From: Helicobacter turcicus
GTDB lineage: Bacteria; Campylobacterota; Campylobacteria; Campylobacterales; Helicobacteraceae
DNA: 64,000 nucleotides
Direction: 5' to 3'
Assembly (NCBI RefSeq): GCF_019711685.1
Contig: NZ_JAIGYQ010000010.1
Span: forward strand, 1-64,000
This document shows, piece after piece, positions 49,048 through 56,365 of the stretch (positions are counted from its first letter, which is position 1; every line of letters starts with the position of its first letter). The position numbers and the translations under genes were made by a program. Below the pieces are notes generated by a model, which searched no databases, was not told where the DNA came from, and saw nothing but the letters and a program-made list of their open reading frames with translations.

Positions 49048-49672
49048 GCCTAATAATATTTCTTTAGAAGTATGGTGTGAGGGAGAAAGCGAAAAGCATT
49101 ACTTTGATGGATTGATTGAGGAATTAAAATCAGAAACAAATAAAAAAATAAAAATTAAAATAAAATCTTTACCTAAAAAATCATATAAAAATATTAGTAT
49201 TTCTCTTGAAAAAGAAGTTTATATTGATAAAGTAATGATAATTATTGATTTGGATAGAGCAAACAATAATAATGAAGAATTGCGGAATCTAAAAAAGCTT
49301 ATCGCAATAATTAAAAAAGATGTTAAAAATAAATTTTTATTCTTAACATATTACGATTTTGAAGATTGGTTAAGATTTCATTTTAATGATAACACAAAAA
49401 ATAGCAAAGATAATTTGTATAGAAAATTTAACAAACAAAGCTCTAGTGAATTTAAGAGTGATGCTAGAAATATTTACGAAAAAATCAAATCAAAGGGTGG
49501 CGATATATGCAATGCGGAAGATTATTTTAAAATGCAAGATTTATTTTGCGATGAAGCATTTGTAATTAATGAAGACAATAAAAATAAAATCCAAAGCAAT
49601 TTATATAATTTTAGAAATATTATAAAATCAATATTTGCTAAATCATCGCTCAAGCAGAATCCTCATTGCTAG
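49037..49672 (+). CDS. RloB-like partner protein; C-terminus read from virD4 remnant
   Basis: 211 residues, overlapping the ATPase gene. The start has EVWCEGESEKHYFDGLI (RloB/Toprim-type 'CEGxTExxY'), and the acidic MIIIDLDR at about 70-77 supplies the DxD of a Toprim-like fold; FEDWLRFHF is typical of RloB. In AbiL- and PARIS-like systems this partner is the effector nuclease. The final nine residues (SSLKQNPHC and stop) are encoded by the virD4 3' remnant read in a different frame, so the natural C-terminus has been lost or replaced at the cassette junction. Activity may still be intact since the conserved core is upstream. Confidence 0.8.
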   Translation: MMNKPNNISLEVWCEGESEKHYFDGLIEELKSETNKKIKIKIKSLPKKSYKNISISLEKEVYIDKVMIIIDLDRANNNNEELRNLKKLIAIIKKDVKNKFLFLTYYDFEDWLRFHFNDNTKNSKDNLYRKFNKQSSSEFKSDARNIYEKIKSKGGDICNAEDYFKMQDLFCDEAFVINEDNKNKIQSNLYNFRNIIKSIFAKSSLKQNPHC

Positions 49673-49734
49673 AAATGGGTAAAAAGACGACCTATCAAGG
49701 TATGAGCGATGAAAGGATTCCTTTAACGCAATAT
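49645..49734 (+). repeat. virD4 3'-end remnant, copy 5 (farthest)
   Basis: About 90 bp, from ATCGCTCAAGCAGAATCC to CCTTTAACGCAATAT. It agrees with the functional virD4 end at positions where copies 2-4 differ (GATGAAAGGATTCC, TTTAACGCAATA) and has its own changes (GGGTAAAAAGACGACC). It separates the AAA15 pair from the repL gene. Confidence 0.85.
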
Positions 49735-49744
49735 TATACAATTA

Positions 49745-50614
49745 TCAAGAATCAGAAATATTATATTGCTTTGACAATGTAGCCTTTCTTAGTTTTAACT
49801 GCGCCTCTTTTAGCTCAATTTGAGCTATTTCATAGACTATATCTGCGTTTGTTAGCGGTTCATCATTTTTTACTTCACATTCTATTATATCATCGTTATG
49901 TAGGTCTTCATCTTCTTGTTTTTGCACTAGCACATCTAATCTTTGCTCTCTTTTTTCGTTATCATTGCTATATTGGATATTATCAATTTTATATTTTTCG
50001 GTATTATCTAGCAAATCTTGCCCCTCATTATAAGTCGTCTCAATAGAGGCTGTTTTAGTAATGCTATTATTATCAAAATCAAAATCTGTAACGATAGTTT
50101 GACGAAGTTTTTTAATGTCTCTAAAGCTTCCTTTACCAATTATGTTTGGATTGACATAATAGGAATTACCAACAAAAGATTGGAATTTTTGTTTCAATTC
50201 CATAGTATCAATCTTTAAAAGAATATTTTTGCTAATTAAACCACTAATTGCCCTTGATATAACAGAGGGTGATTTATTATCAAATGCAATGCTAAGATTT
50301 TTTTTAAATGTTGAATCAATCACTAATGAATTTTGATAATCCATTTTGCGCAAAATAAAAAATAAAGTCTTAAATTCAAAGCCATCTAATTTTTTGCCCA
50401 AATATTCTATGTTCTCTACAAATAACTTAACAAATTCATCTTTTGTCTTAACTTGCACAGAATATTGCTCACTGCTTAGGACTTCGCCTGTGAGATGATT
50501 TATGTATTGCTTTTCTTTTGCGATTAATGTTTTTCTAGTATCGTTTTGTAAATTTAGCTCTTTAATTCCTGTAATGTCTTGATTTCTTAGCATTTTTAGT
50601 TGATTGTCATTCAT
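49745..50614 (-). CDS. repL: RepL-like plasmid replication initiator
   Basis: 289 residues. The central part is a winged-helix domain: FVKLFVENIEYLGKKLDGFE, ALFFILRKMDYQNS-type helix, SPSVISRAISGLISKNILLKI, and YYVNPNIIGKGSF around 60-170. SRAI..L..K.I.....YYVNP is the pattern of the RepL family of plasmid initiators. The C-terminal third is acidic and low-complexity, ending in a coiled coil. RBS AAGGA six bases before the ATG (on the minus strand). Two 27-bp direct repeats lie just upstream. It implies that the element can replicate as a plasmid. Confidence 0.7.
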   Translation of the reverse strand: MNDNQLKMLRNQDITGIKELNLQNDTRKTLIAKEKQYINHLTGEVLSSEQYSVQVKTKDEFVKLFVENIEYLGKKLDGFEFKTLFFILRKMDYQNSLVIDSTFKKNLSIAFDNKSPSVISRAISGLISKNILLKIDTMELKQKFQSFVGNSYYVNPNIIGKGSFRDIKKLRQTIVTDFDFDNNSITKTASIETTYNEGQDLLDNTEKYKIDNIQYSNDNEKREQRLDVLVQKQEDEDLHNDDIIECEVKNDEPLTNADIVYEIAQIELKEAQLKLRKATLSKQYNISDS

Positions 50615-50622
50615 AAAAATCC

Positions 50623-50702
50623 TTTTTGTGAAATTTTCGCAAAATTATAGCAAAATTTATTACTAATATAAAATTTTTTTGTGAAATTTTCGCAAAATTA
50701 TA
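50623..50702. repeat. Two 27-bp direct repeats upstream of repL (iterons or operator)
   Basis: TTTTTGTGAAATTTTCGC followed by AAAATTATA occurs at 50623-50649 and again at 50676-50702, 53 bp apart start to start. Each repeat is itself nearly palindromic (TTTTGTGAAA against TTTCGCAAAA). Such repeats next to an initiator gene are candidate binding sites for RepL, either as replication origin or for autorepression. Confidence 0.65.
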
Positions 50703-50710
50703 ATTATAAT

Positions 50711-50755
50711 ATAAAAATAAACTTAATCTATGTAAATTTACACACTTTAAGCCCC
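50711..50755 (+). promoter_or_regulatory. Shared operator/promoter block, copy 3 (TGTAAATTTACA at 50731-50742)
   Basis: Third copy of the block with the 12-bp palindrome and CACTTTAAGCCCC. It lies between the repL repeats and the operon starting at 50826. The stem AGGATTTTT/AAAAATCCT (50766-50784) follows and could be a leader hairpin. Confidence 0.75.
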
Positions 50756-50825
50756 ATTTAACACAAGGATTTTTGAAAAATCCTAGACTTTCCTTGCAAA
50801 TTTAAATTAAATGCAAGGAGAAAAA

Positions 50826-51605
50826 ATGTCAATTGGCGTTTCTACAACAGAATTAATGCAAACAGAATTAGGAAAGGCTTTCGTAGAAGCTAGGCAAAAA
50901 GCAGAATCTGCAAAACAACATTATAAAACAAATGAGATTGGTGAGCAAGAAGTTGTTGCGTGGAATCCCTACAAGTTAGTAGAAAAGAATAAATACGCAA
51001 AGGTCATTGCAGAATCCTTTGATAAGATGATTCAAGAGACAATTCCACAAGATGTAGTGCTTTCTACAAGATTCCAAAATTGGATTACAAAGACAAAAAA
51101 TGAATTAATGACAAATTCTGTCATTAACAAAGACAATTATTTTAAAAGACAAATGGACTTTAATACAGGAGAAGTCTTTGAAAATAGAAGCAATGCAATC
51201 TTAGAAAAACAAATGGAGCATTTAGAGAAGCAATTAAGCGTCCTACAAAAATCTTTCAAAAAGCATATGGCAGAAAATCCTGAAATCGCTTTTGCTTCTA
51301 AAGAACAGCTTGAAAAATGGCAGAACTACTATGCCTCTCAAGCCCAAAAGGTAAATCAAATCCTAGAAAATGGCGATTATTCTTATTATGACAAAAAAGA
51401 TAAAGAGGGCAATGTAATCCACGCTGGAACACAAGAAGATGCGAAAAAACACCAAGAACATCTAAGCAATTTAACAAGCAAGATTGATAATGCCATAGCA
51501 GAACAAGAAACAAGAGTTAATCAAGAATCCCCTAAAGCTCCAGAGCCTGATTATGTAGGTGATGCGCTAGAGAATCAACAGAGGCAAATCCATAAAAAGC
51601 AATAA
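50826..51605 (+). CDS. Hypothetical helical protein, first gene of the third regulated operon
   Basis: About 259 residues from the ATG at 50826 behind AAGGAG. Highly helical and polar, with a coiled coil at about 120-150 (EKQMEHLEKQLSVLQKSFKK) and a second at about 195-230. No membrane segment or signal. The C-terminus (NQQRQIHKKQ) is mildly basic. It is not recognised. Being first behind the shared operator with a strong start, it is probably made in quantity. A hairpin with terminator character follows (51652-51671), so it may be expressed at a higher level than the genes after it. Confidence 0.6.
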   Translation: MSIGVSTTELMQTELGKAFVEARQKAESAKQHYKTNEIGEQEVVAWNPYKLVEKNKYAKVIAESFDKMIQETIPQDVVLSTRFQNWITKTKNELMTNSVINKDNYFKRQMDFNTGEVFENRSNAILEKQMEHLEKQLSVLQKSFKKHMAENPEIAFASKEQLEKWQNYYASQAQKVNQILENGDYSYYDKKDKEGNVIHAGTQEDAKKHQEHLSNLTSKIDNAIAEQETRVNQESPKAPEPDYVGDALENQQRQIHKKQ

Positions 51606-51610
51606 TCTAA

Positions 51611-51671
51611 AGCATTCTTAATGCTAATTAATTTCAAAATTAAGCAGCATTAAGGCAGTTTTTACTGCCTT
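51611..51671 (+). terminator. Two hairpins after the 50826 gene (partial terminator)
   Basis: AGCATT-CTT-AATGCT at 51611-51625, and AAGGCAGT/ACTGCCTT with a 4-nt T loop at 51652-51671. No T-run follows the second stem, so it may act as attenuator or mRNA-end stabiliser rather than as a strong terminator. The rest of the 220-bp gap to 51828 holds no gene that I can support. Confidence 0.5.
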
Positions 51672-51828
51672 GCAAAGCTAAAAAATATAGAAACTAGAGA
51701 AAATTAAGCAATGCAGAATACAAAATAGATATTTCGCCAAAGGCTCACGCATTGCATAAGCAATTCGCCCTTACTAGCAAATATGGCAATGACATTTAAT
51801 TCTAAAACACAACCAAAAAGGATAACAA

Positions 51829-52437
51829 ATGCAAACAATACAAGATTTAAAGCTAGAAAACAAAGAACTACAAGAAACAATTAAAAAACTAAGAAATGAT
51901 AATTTTTATTTAAAAAATATCCAAAACTTCTTTATGGAAACTTCAAATATGAAATATGGAGGTGTAGCAGACATAGCCACTGCCTTTGAAAGAATCCACG
52001 AATACAAATTAGAAGTAGATTGTGCTGCTGGAGAATATTTAGCCTCTTTAGCAAATGAATTTGAGGATTCCTCACAAATAGATTTAGTAGCCCTAGTGGA
52101 ATCCAAAATGGCAGAAGAGGTTAGCGATGAAATAAACGCGCTTTTAGAGGAAGCAGAAATCTATAAGGAAATAGACTTTGAAGTTGATGGAAACTTTCTT
52201 GATACAAGTAGTTATTTAAGTAAGGAATCCCAAGAGATTCTAAGAGAAGCACTGCAAAAGGATAACACACTTTTAGATTCTATAAGCCTAGAGGCAAAGA
52301 ATTTCTTAGAGAAAGCGCAATTTAATTTAGAGCAAGAAAAAGAGAAAGCATTAAAGCAAAGCGATTCCGCCACTTATCATTCTGAATGCAGTGAAGAATC
52401 TCAATCCCAAACACACACAAGAAAGAATCGCAGATAA
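51829..52437 (+). CDS. Hypothetical coiled-coil protein with basic C-terminal tail
   Basis: 202 residues. N-terminal coiled coil (about 1-35, LKLENKELQETIKKLRNDN), then an acidic helical region (VALVESKMAEEVSDEINALLEEAEI), an in-frame fragment of repeat PE-4 (YHSECSEESQ, near 52370-52410) and the end THTRKNRR. The stop is 17 bp before the next start and is not part of its ribosome-binding site, so the basic tail is a protein feature. The same THTRKNRR end closes the next gene. Unknown function; possible secreted substrate. Confidence 0.55.
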   Translation: MQTIQDLKLENKELQETIKKLRNDNFYLKNIQNFFMETSNMKYGGVADIATAFERIHEYKLEVDCAAGEYLASLANEFEDSSQIDLVALVESKMAEEVSDEINALLEEAEIYKEIDFEVDGNFLDTSSYLSKESQEILREALQKDNTLLDSISLEAKNFLEKAQFNLEQEKEKALKQSDSATYHSECSEESQSQTHTRKNRR

Positions 52438-52454
52438 AGCAATAAGGATAAAAA

Positions 52455-53222
52455 ATGACTATTCAGAACGCAAGAGAAGTGCTTGAAAAAAGGGGCGTAA
52501 AATATACACTTTTTGATTGTTATTGTGGATACAATAATGAGAATTTCGCTTTGTTTAATGCCATTATCTTACAGCCCAAAGGATTGGGATTAGAATATGC
52601 AATTTTTGCAAGTGATAAGAGTGAATGGAATGTTTTAAACCCTAAAAACCTAAGAGATGAAAACCTAGCTTTTGCTCTAAGCACCCAGCAAAACAAATCC
52701 TATGAAAACGATGCAATTAAAATACATGAGGCAAAAAATGCGAACGAACAAGAGTTAATTAATAATATTAACAAACATTTAGTTATCTTATTAGACTATC
52801 CACATCTAATAAATAAAAACCAAGACATAGCAGAACTAAATGAGGACTTTAAGGACTTCTTCGCAAATGAAGTCTATGGGGATTTAATACCTTGTGCTTA
52901 CCCTCAACAAGCCTTTAGCGATAAAGCCCTACTCTTTGATGAGCCACTCTTAAAGGAATATGCTCTAAATGCAAAGGAAAAGCTAGAATCTCTAGGCTAT
53001 TGTGTAGCAATATTTAAAGATTTAGCACATAGTGATAGATACGATACTTATTGCATTTTTACTTATGCCACAGATTCACAAAACTTACAAGAAGTAATCA
53101 ACTACCTAAATGAAAGCAAACGCTATGAATTAACGGATAGGACTAAAGAATTAAAACTGAAAAACCAAGAAAATGCGGAAAACACAGAACCCCAAACACA
53201 CACAAGAAAGAATCGCAGATAA
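52455..53222 (+). CDS. Hypothetical protein with basic C-terminal tail
   Basis: 255 residues, RBS AAGGA. Mixed alpha/beta with several aromatic and Cys residues early (YTLFDCYCGYNNENFALF), then LLDYPHLIN, LIPCAYPQQAFSDKALLF, and a second half with LGYCVAIFKDLAHSDRYDTYCIFTY. It appears to be a compact enzyme-like fold, but I recognise no active-site signature. It ends EPQTHTRKNRR, identical in the last eight residues to the preceding gene and likewise not overlapping a following gene. A 16-codon frame (53233-53280) lies in the gap. Confidence 0.55.
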   Translation: MTIQNAREVLEKRGVKYTLFDCYCGYNNENFALFNAIILQPKGLGLEYAIFASDKSEWNVLNPKNLRDENLAFALSTQQNKSYENDAIKIHEAKNANEQELINNINKHLVILLDYPHLINKNQDIAELNEDFKDFFANEVYGDLIPCAYPQQAFSDKALLFDEPLLKEYALNAKEKLESLGYCVAIFKDLAHSDRYDTYCIFTYATDSQNLQEVINYLNESKRYELTDRTKELKLKNQENAENTEPQTHTRKNRR

Positions 53223-53293
53223 AGCATAAGAAAATGATAGAAATTTACGAAGCCACAGGCATAGCCGATAAAAGACTTTAGGAGGAAAAAACA

Positions 53294-54130
53294 ATGCAAA
53301 GCACATTAGAGGAATTTAAAGAGAGATTCAACATTTCTTTTAATAACGAATTAGCCATAAGGTGCCAATGGCAGAACAATGGCAAAGATAAGCAAGAATT
53401 AGAGATTCTAAATTATTTAAAAGAGCAATTAGGCTTAGTAGAACATTTCTTTAAAGATGAAAATTATGTAAATGAAAATCTCTATGATTTAGCCTTAGAA
53501 GTAGAGAAATACAACCAAAACCCTAATGCACATAATCCCTTTGGGGATTTTCCATTATGCGACCTCTTAAATGGAATCTATCTTGATTATAGTGCGCTTT
53601 GCTCTCTTTATGCAGAGGATTTAATAGATAAATCCCAAATTGATTTAAGCAATTTAGAATCCCTAAAAGAAGCCCTAGCACAAAACCTAATTACAAACAT
53701 TTTAAAAGATTATAAAAGCGATGTAGATTATTTATTAAATGAAAATTATAGCGATTATGCAAAAATATCTTTTTTAATAGAATTACTAGAGGAACAAAAG
53801 GAATCCCTGCCCATTGATTTAGAATTAAGCTATTCTTTGGATAGCAATAACATTATTGATTTAAATACCCTAACTCTATCTCCTTATTCCAAAGAACAAT
53901 TAAAATGCTACCTTTTAGAGAATCCAGATTATGAGAGTGATTACACAAGCATTGATGCGTTTTTAAAACTTGATGCATTAAAGAATGCAATAGCACAGAA
54001 TGCAAAATCCCAAGAATCTACTTTAAATGATCAAGCTAAGGATTCCATTTGTCAAACCGACCTTATTTCTTGTCATTCTGAAGCTTTAGCTGAAGAATCC
54101 CAACAATCCCATAGAAAGCATCGCAGATGA
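53294..54130 (+). CDS. Hypothetical protein with basic C-terminal tail
   Basis: 278 residues behind AGGAGGAAAA. Acidic, Leu/Asn/Asp-rich and helical; it contains the phrase CDLLNGIYLDYSALCSLYAEDL and near the end a Ser/Gln linker with a PE-4 fragment (CHSEALAEESQQ). It ends SHRKHRR, overlapping the next start by ATGA. No known domain. One of five consecutive genes sharing the plan: acidic helical body, disordered linker, Lys/Arg/His end. Confidence 0.55.
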   Translation: MQSTLEEFKERFNISFNNELAIRCQWQNNGKDKQELEILNYLKEQLGLVEHFFKDENYVNENLYDLALEVEKYNQNPNAHNPFGDFPLCDLLNGIYLDYSALCSLYAEDLIDKSQIDLSNLESLKEALAQNLITNILKDYKSDVDYLLNENYSDYAKISFLIELLEEQKESLPIDLELSYSLDSNNIIDLNTLTLSPYSKEQLKCYLLENPDYESDYTSIDAFLKLDALKNAIAQNAKSQESTLNDQAKDSICQTDLISCHSEALAEESQQSHRKHRR

Positions 54131-54816
54131 GCGAGAAAGAACTAGAAATATTTGAACTCTGTGAGAGATTGAGAGAACTTCTAGGAGATAAAGAAGCCAT
54201 TGCAGATTTAAAAGCATTATGGAAACGACATCCTGAAATGTTTAAAGATATGCAAGAGGTTGCAAACACAATTCAAAAAGTCGTGAGTGAGCCTGAAATT
54301 ATCGTTGATGCCAACAAAGACAATAGAAATTATGAAGTAATTAAAGTAGCAAAAATTCTAAATACTGAAAAGATGGCTGATGTAGTCATCAAAAATGAAA
54401 AAGGAACAAATGAGATATTTCACGCCAACAAGAAAAGAATAGGGGAGTTTGAGAGATTAAAGAATAAAGAAAATCTATTGCAGGTAGAGACCCCAACACC
54501 CTCTACACACCAGCTTAATGGATTGGAGCTAATAGATGAGAATCTATCTAGTGCAAATGCACTTTCTACAATAGATAACAATATTATACCACAATCTAAA
54601 ACACCTTTAGAATCTAAAACACAAGAGGACAATTACGAGAATTTAGAATCTAAATTACAGGCAAAGCAAGAGGCTAAAAGAGGAAGAGAGATGCAAGAAA
54701 ATACAAAGAATCTCACGCAAGATTCTAAAATAGAGAAAAATGCAAAATCTAAAAGAGATTCCGCCCAAAGCGCAGATTCTTTTAAAAAAGCTAAACCAAA
54801 AAGGAAGCACAAATGA
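54127..54816 (+). CDS. BECR-type (DUF3519-like) putative nuclease with basic tail
   Basis: 229 residues. The body (about 1-115) is closely similar to the second domain of the 8746 protein: LWKRHPEMFKDMQEVANTIQKVV, SEPEIIVDANKDN, YEVIKVAKIL, DVVIKNEKGTNEIFHANKKR. A hairpin-rich linker follows (DNA 54474-54600), ending IIPQ, then a coiled segment and the shared tail module (SKRDSAQSADSFKK, ending KPKRKHK) also found on Fic and HipA. The tail module on unrelated domains suggests a transferable export signal. The nuclease role is inferred from fold family. Confidence 0.55.
   Translation: MSEKELEIFELCERLRELLGDKEAIADLKALWKRHPEMFKDMQEVANTIQKVVSEPEIIVDANKDNRNYEVIKVAKILNTEKMADVVIKNEKGTNEIFHANKKRIGEFERLKNKENLLQVETPTPSTHQLNGLELIDENLSSANALSTIDNNIIPQSKTPLESKTQEDNYENLESKLQAKQEAKRGREMQENTKNLTQDSKIEKNAKSKRDSAQSADSFKKAKPKRKHK
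54474..54600 (+). repeat. In-frame hairpin linker element PE-3 (long form) in the 54127 gene
   Basis: Hairpins GTAGAG/CTCTAC, ATAGAT/ATCTAT and AGTGCA/TGCACT in a row; it ends ATATTATACCACAA. A copy at 56690 keeps the first stem and replaces the second with ATGAAT/ATTCAT at the same place, again a stem conserved through different bases. Confidence 0.65.
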
Positions 54817-55835
54817 CACAAATAGCTAAAATGATTCTAAATGACCTACCCATTTCAAAAGAAATACAAGATAAAATAAATTACATTAAGGATTCTAAAC
54901 TTAGCTTTAAAGACTTTAATACCTTTAGATTATTGCTAGAGAGATTAGAGAACTTTGAACCAAAGCAAAATCAATCAAAAGAGCGTTACAAAAATGAAAT
55001 AAATGCAAAAATCACTCATCTTTTAGAGAATCTTAATACCCTACAATTAAAAGCACAAGAATCTAAAAATGCGCAATCCCATAGAGATACTTCGGCTTCG
55101 CCCAACAATAGCGGTATTGAATATGACAATACTCAAACTAAGGATTCCACTTTAAGCCAAACATTAGCCCCTCATCATTCTGAACGAAGCGAAGAATCTC
55201 AAGAATCCGATAAAGCAAAACTTCTAAGCTTCCTAGCCAAACTAGAGGAAATAACAAGCTTACAAGAAATCAATAAAGAACAAATAGGATTCTTACTAGA
55301 GAGTGCAAGTGCACTTTTATTAAACCAAGAATCTTTAAATAAAAACGAAATAGAGCTTTTAGAGGAAGCAAAAGAGACTTTAGCAAAATATCTTTTCACA
55401 TTTCAAGAAAAAACAACAACCATTCCACAAGAGGAAATCCAAGAACTTAAAAATTTAGGAATGCTAGAGGCAGAATCTAAAAGCATAGAATCACAAATAG
55501 ATACTTCGGCTTCGTCCAAGTATGACAATAGCAGTATTGAATATGACAATAATGCCAATAAAACTAGCCTTTATTCTAGCCATTCTGAGGGCGATAAGCC
55601 CAAAGAATCTCTTAAAGAATCTCAAGAATCACAACCCAAAGCATATTGCATTACAAAAGCTCTAATCCCAACTTCAAATGGTATAAAGATACAAAATATA
55701 AGCGTTACAGATATTAATGGCAATATCCTAAAAACCGCAGAAGAAATGGATAAAGAGGAATCTAAACAATCCCAACATAGCCTATTCCCAGACCTAGAAA
55801 ACACCCAAACAAACACAAGAAAGCACCGCAGATGA
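54813..55835 (+). CDS. Hypothetical protein with repeat-derived linkers, paralogue of the 24845 gene
   Basis: 340 residues, ATGA-coupled. The helical blocks shared with 24845 lie at about 1-75 and 130-185. Between and after them are four in-frame pieces of repeat PE-4 (RDTSASPN, HHSERSEESQESD, DTSASSKYDN and SHSEGDKPKES), which account for much of its extra length. The C-terminal part (about 275-310, YCITKALIPTSNGIKIQNISV) may be a small beta unit. It ends TNTRKHRR, coupled to the next gene. Function unknown. Confidence 0.55.
   Translation: MTQIAKMILNDLPISKEIQDKINYIKDSKLSFKDFNTFRLLLERLENFEPKQNQSKERYKNEINAKITHLLENLNTLQLKAQESKNAQSHRDTSASPNNSGIEYDNTQTKDSTLSQTLAPHHSERSEESQESDKAKLLSFLAKLEEITSLQEINKEQIGFLLESASALLLNQESLNKNEIELLEEAKETLAKYLFTFQEKTTTIPQEEIQELKNLGMLEAESKSIESQIDTSASSKYDNSSIEYDNNANKTSLYSSHSEGDKPKESLKESQESQPKAYCITKALIPTSNGIKIQNISVTDINGNILKTAEEMDKEESKQSQHSLFPDLENTQTNTRKHRR
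55070..55625 (+). repeat. Cluster of PE-4 repeats in frame in the 54813 gene
   Basis: Pieces at about 55077-55135 (GATACTTCGGCTTCGCCC type), 55165-55210 (CATTCTGAACGAAGCGAAG type), 55495-55560 and 55575-55625. The two halves of the repeat are imperfect inverted copies of each other. Four pieces within 550 bp of one gene is unusual density. Confidence 0.65.
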
Positions 55836-56365
55836 AACAAGAGAAGCGCGGAATTGTAAATGTAACCTTTAATGCAAAAAGGGCAACTCCTATTCAAAAA
55901 GATATTGAAGCAGTAGAAAATGCTGTGATTACATATATTGCAATGTATGTAAGAGGGTTTCATTCTACTAGAAAAGATAGAGGCTTAGGCGCAGAACATA
56001 TAAAGCTACATTTAGAAAAAGGAAGTGAGGGCGAGACAACACTAGAAGAGCTTTTAAATCTTGGAAACTCTCTAAGGGTATATTTGAAAAACTTTGATGA
56101 GCCTTTTATAGACGAAAAGGAAGCTAAGATTTATGAATGGGAAAATAAAGAAAAGGTTAGATTTAGGGCAATAGCTGATAGAATCAGAGGGGAGGGCGAC
56201 AACTGCCACTCATCCCCCTCTAACGACATAATTATAACCTTTTACTCTGATAGGAATCTTAGTCAAAGAATGGAATTTAAGAATCCTAAAGTTAAAGCTT
56301 ATTATGAAAACACACAATCCCAAACAAGCATTCTAAACCAAGCACACAAAAGGAAGCAAAAATGA
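55832..56365 (+). CDS. Barnase/colicin E5-like (DUF3519-like) putative nuclease, third paralogue
   Basis: 177 residues, a shorter-start relative of the genes at 15014 and 15686 (it begins at KEKRGIVNVTFNAKRATPI, lacking the first 16 residues). It keeps GAEHIKLHLEKGSEG, YEWENKEKVRFR and IITFYSDRNLSQRMEF. The loop hairpin AGAGGGG (56186-56192)/CCCCTCT (56215-56221) differs in sequence from both paralogues. The last 50 codons are identical to theirs, including the end AHKRKQK. ATGA-coupled on both sides. Confidence 0.5.
   Translation: MKQEKRGIVNVTFNAKRATPIQKDIEAVENAVITYIAMYVRGFHSTRKDRGLGAEHIKLHLEKGSEGETTLEELLNLGNSLRVYLKNFDEPFIDEKEAKIYEWENKEKVRFRAIADRIRGEGDNCHSSPSNDIIITFYSDRNLSQRMEFKNPKVKAYYENTQSQTSILNQAHKRKQK
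56186..56238 (+). repeat. In-frame hairpin element PE-3 (short form) in the 55832 gene
   Basis: 7-bp perfect stem AGAGGGG/CCCCTCT, 22-nt loop, followed by ATAATTATAACC. Same position as the stems at 15411 and 16085. Confidence 0.7.

Noticed and set aside
45093-49734. The repeated virD4 ends as a CRISPR-like or tandem repeat array
   Set aside because: Only five copies at irregular distances of about 1-2 kb, all alignable to the coding 3' end of virD4, with gene-sized inserts between them; this is not a CRISPR or satellite structure.
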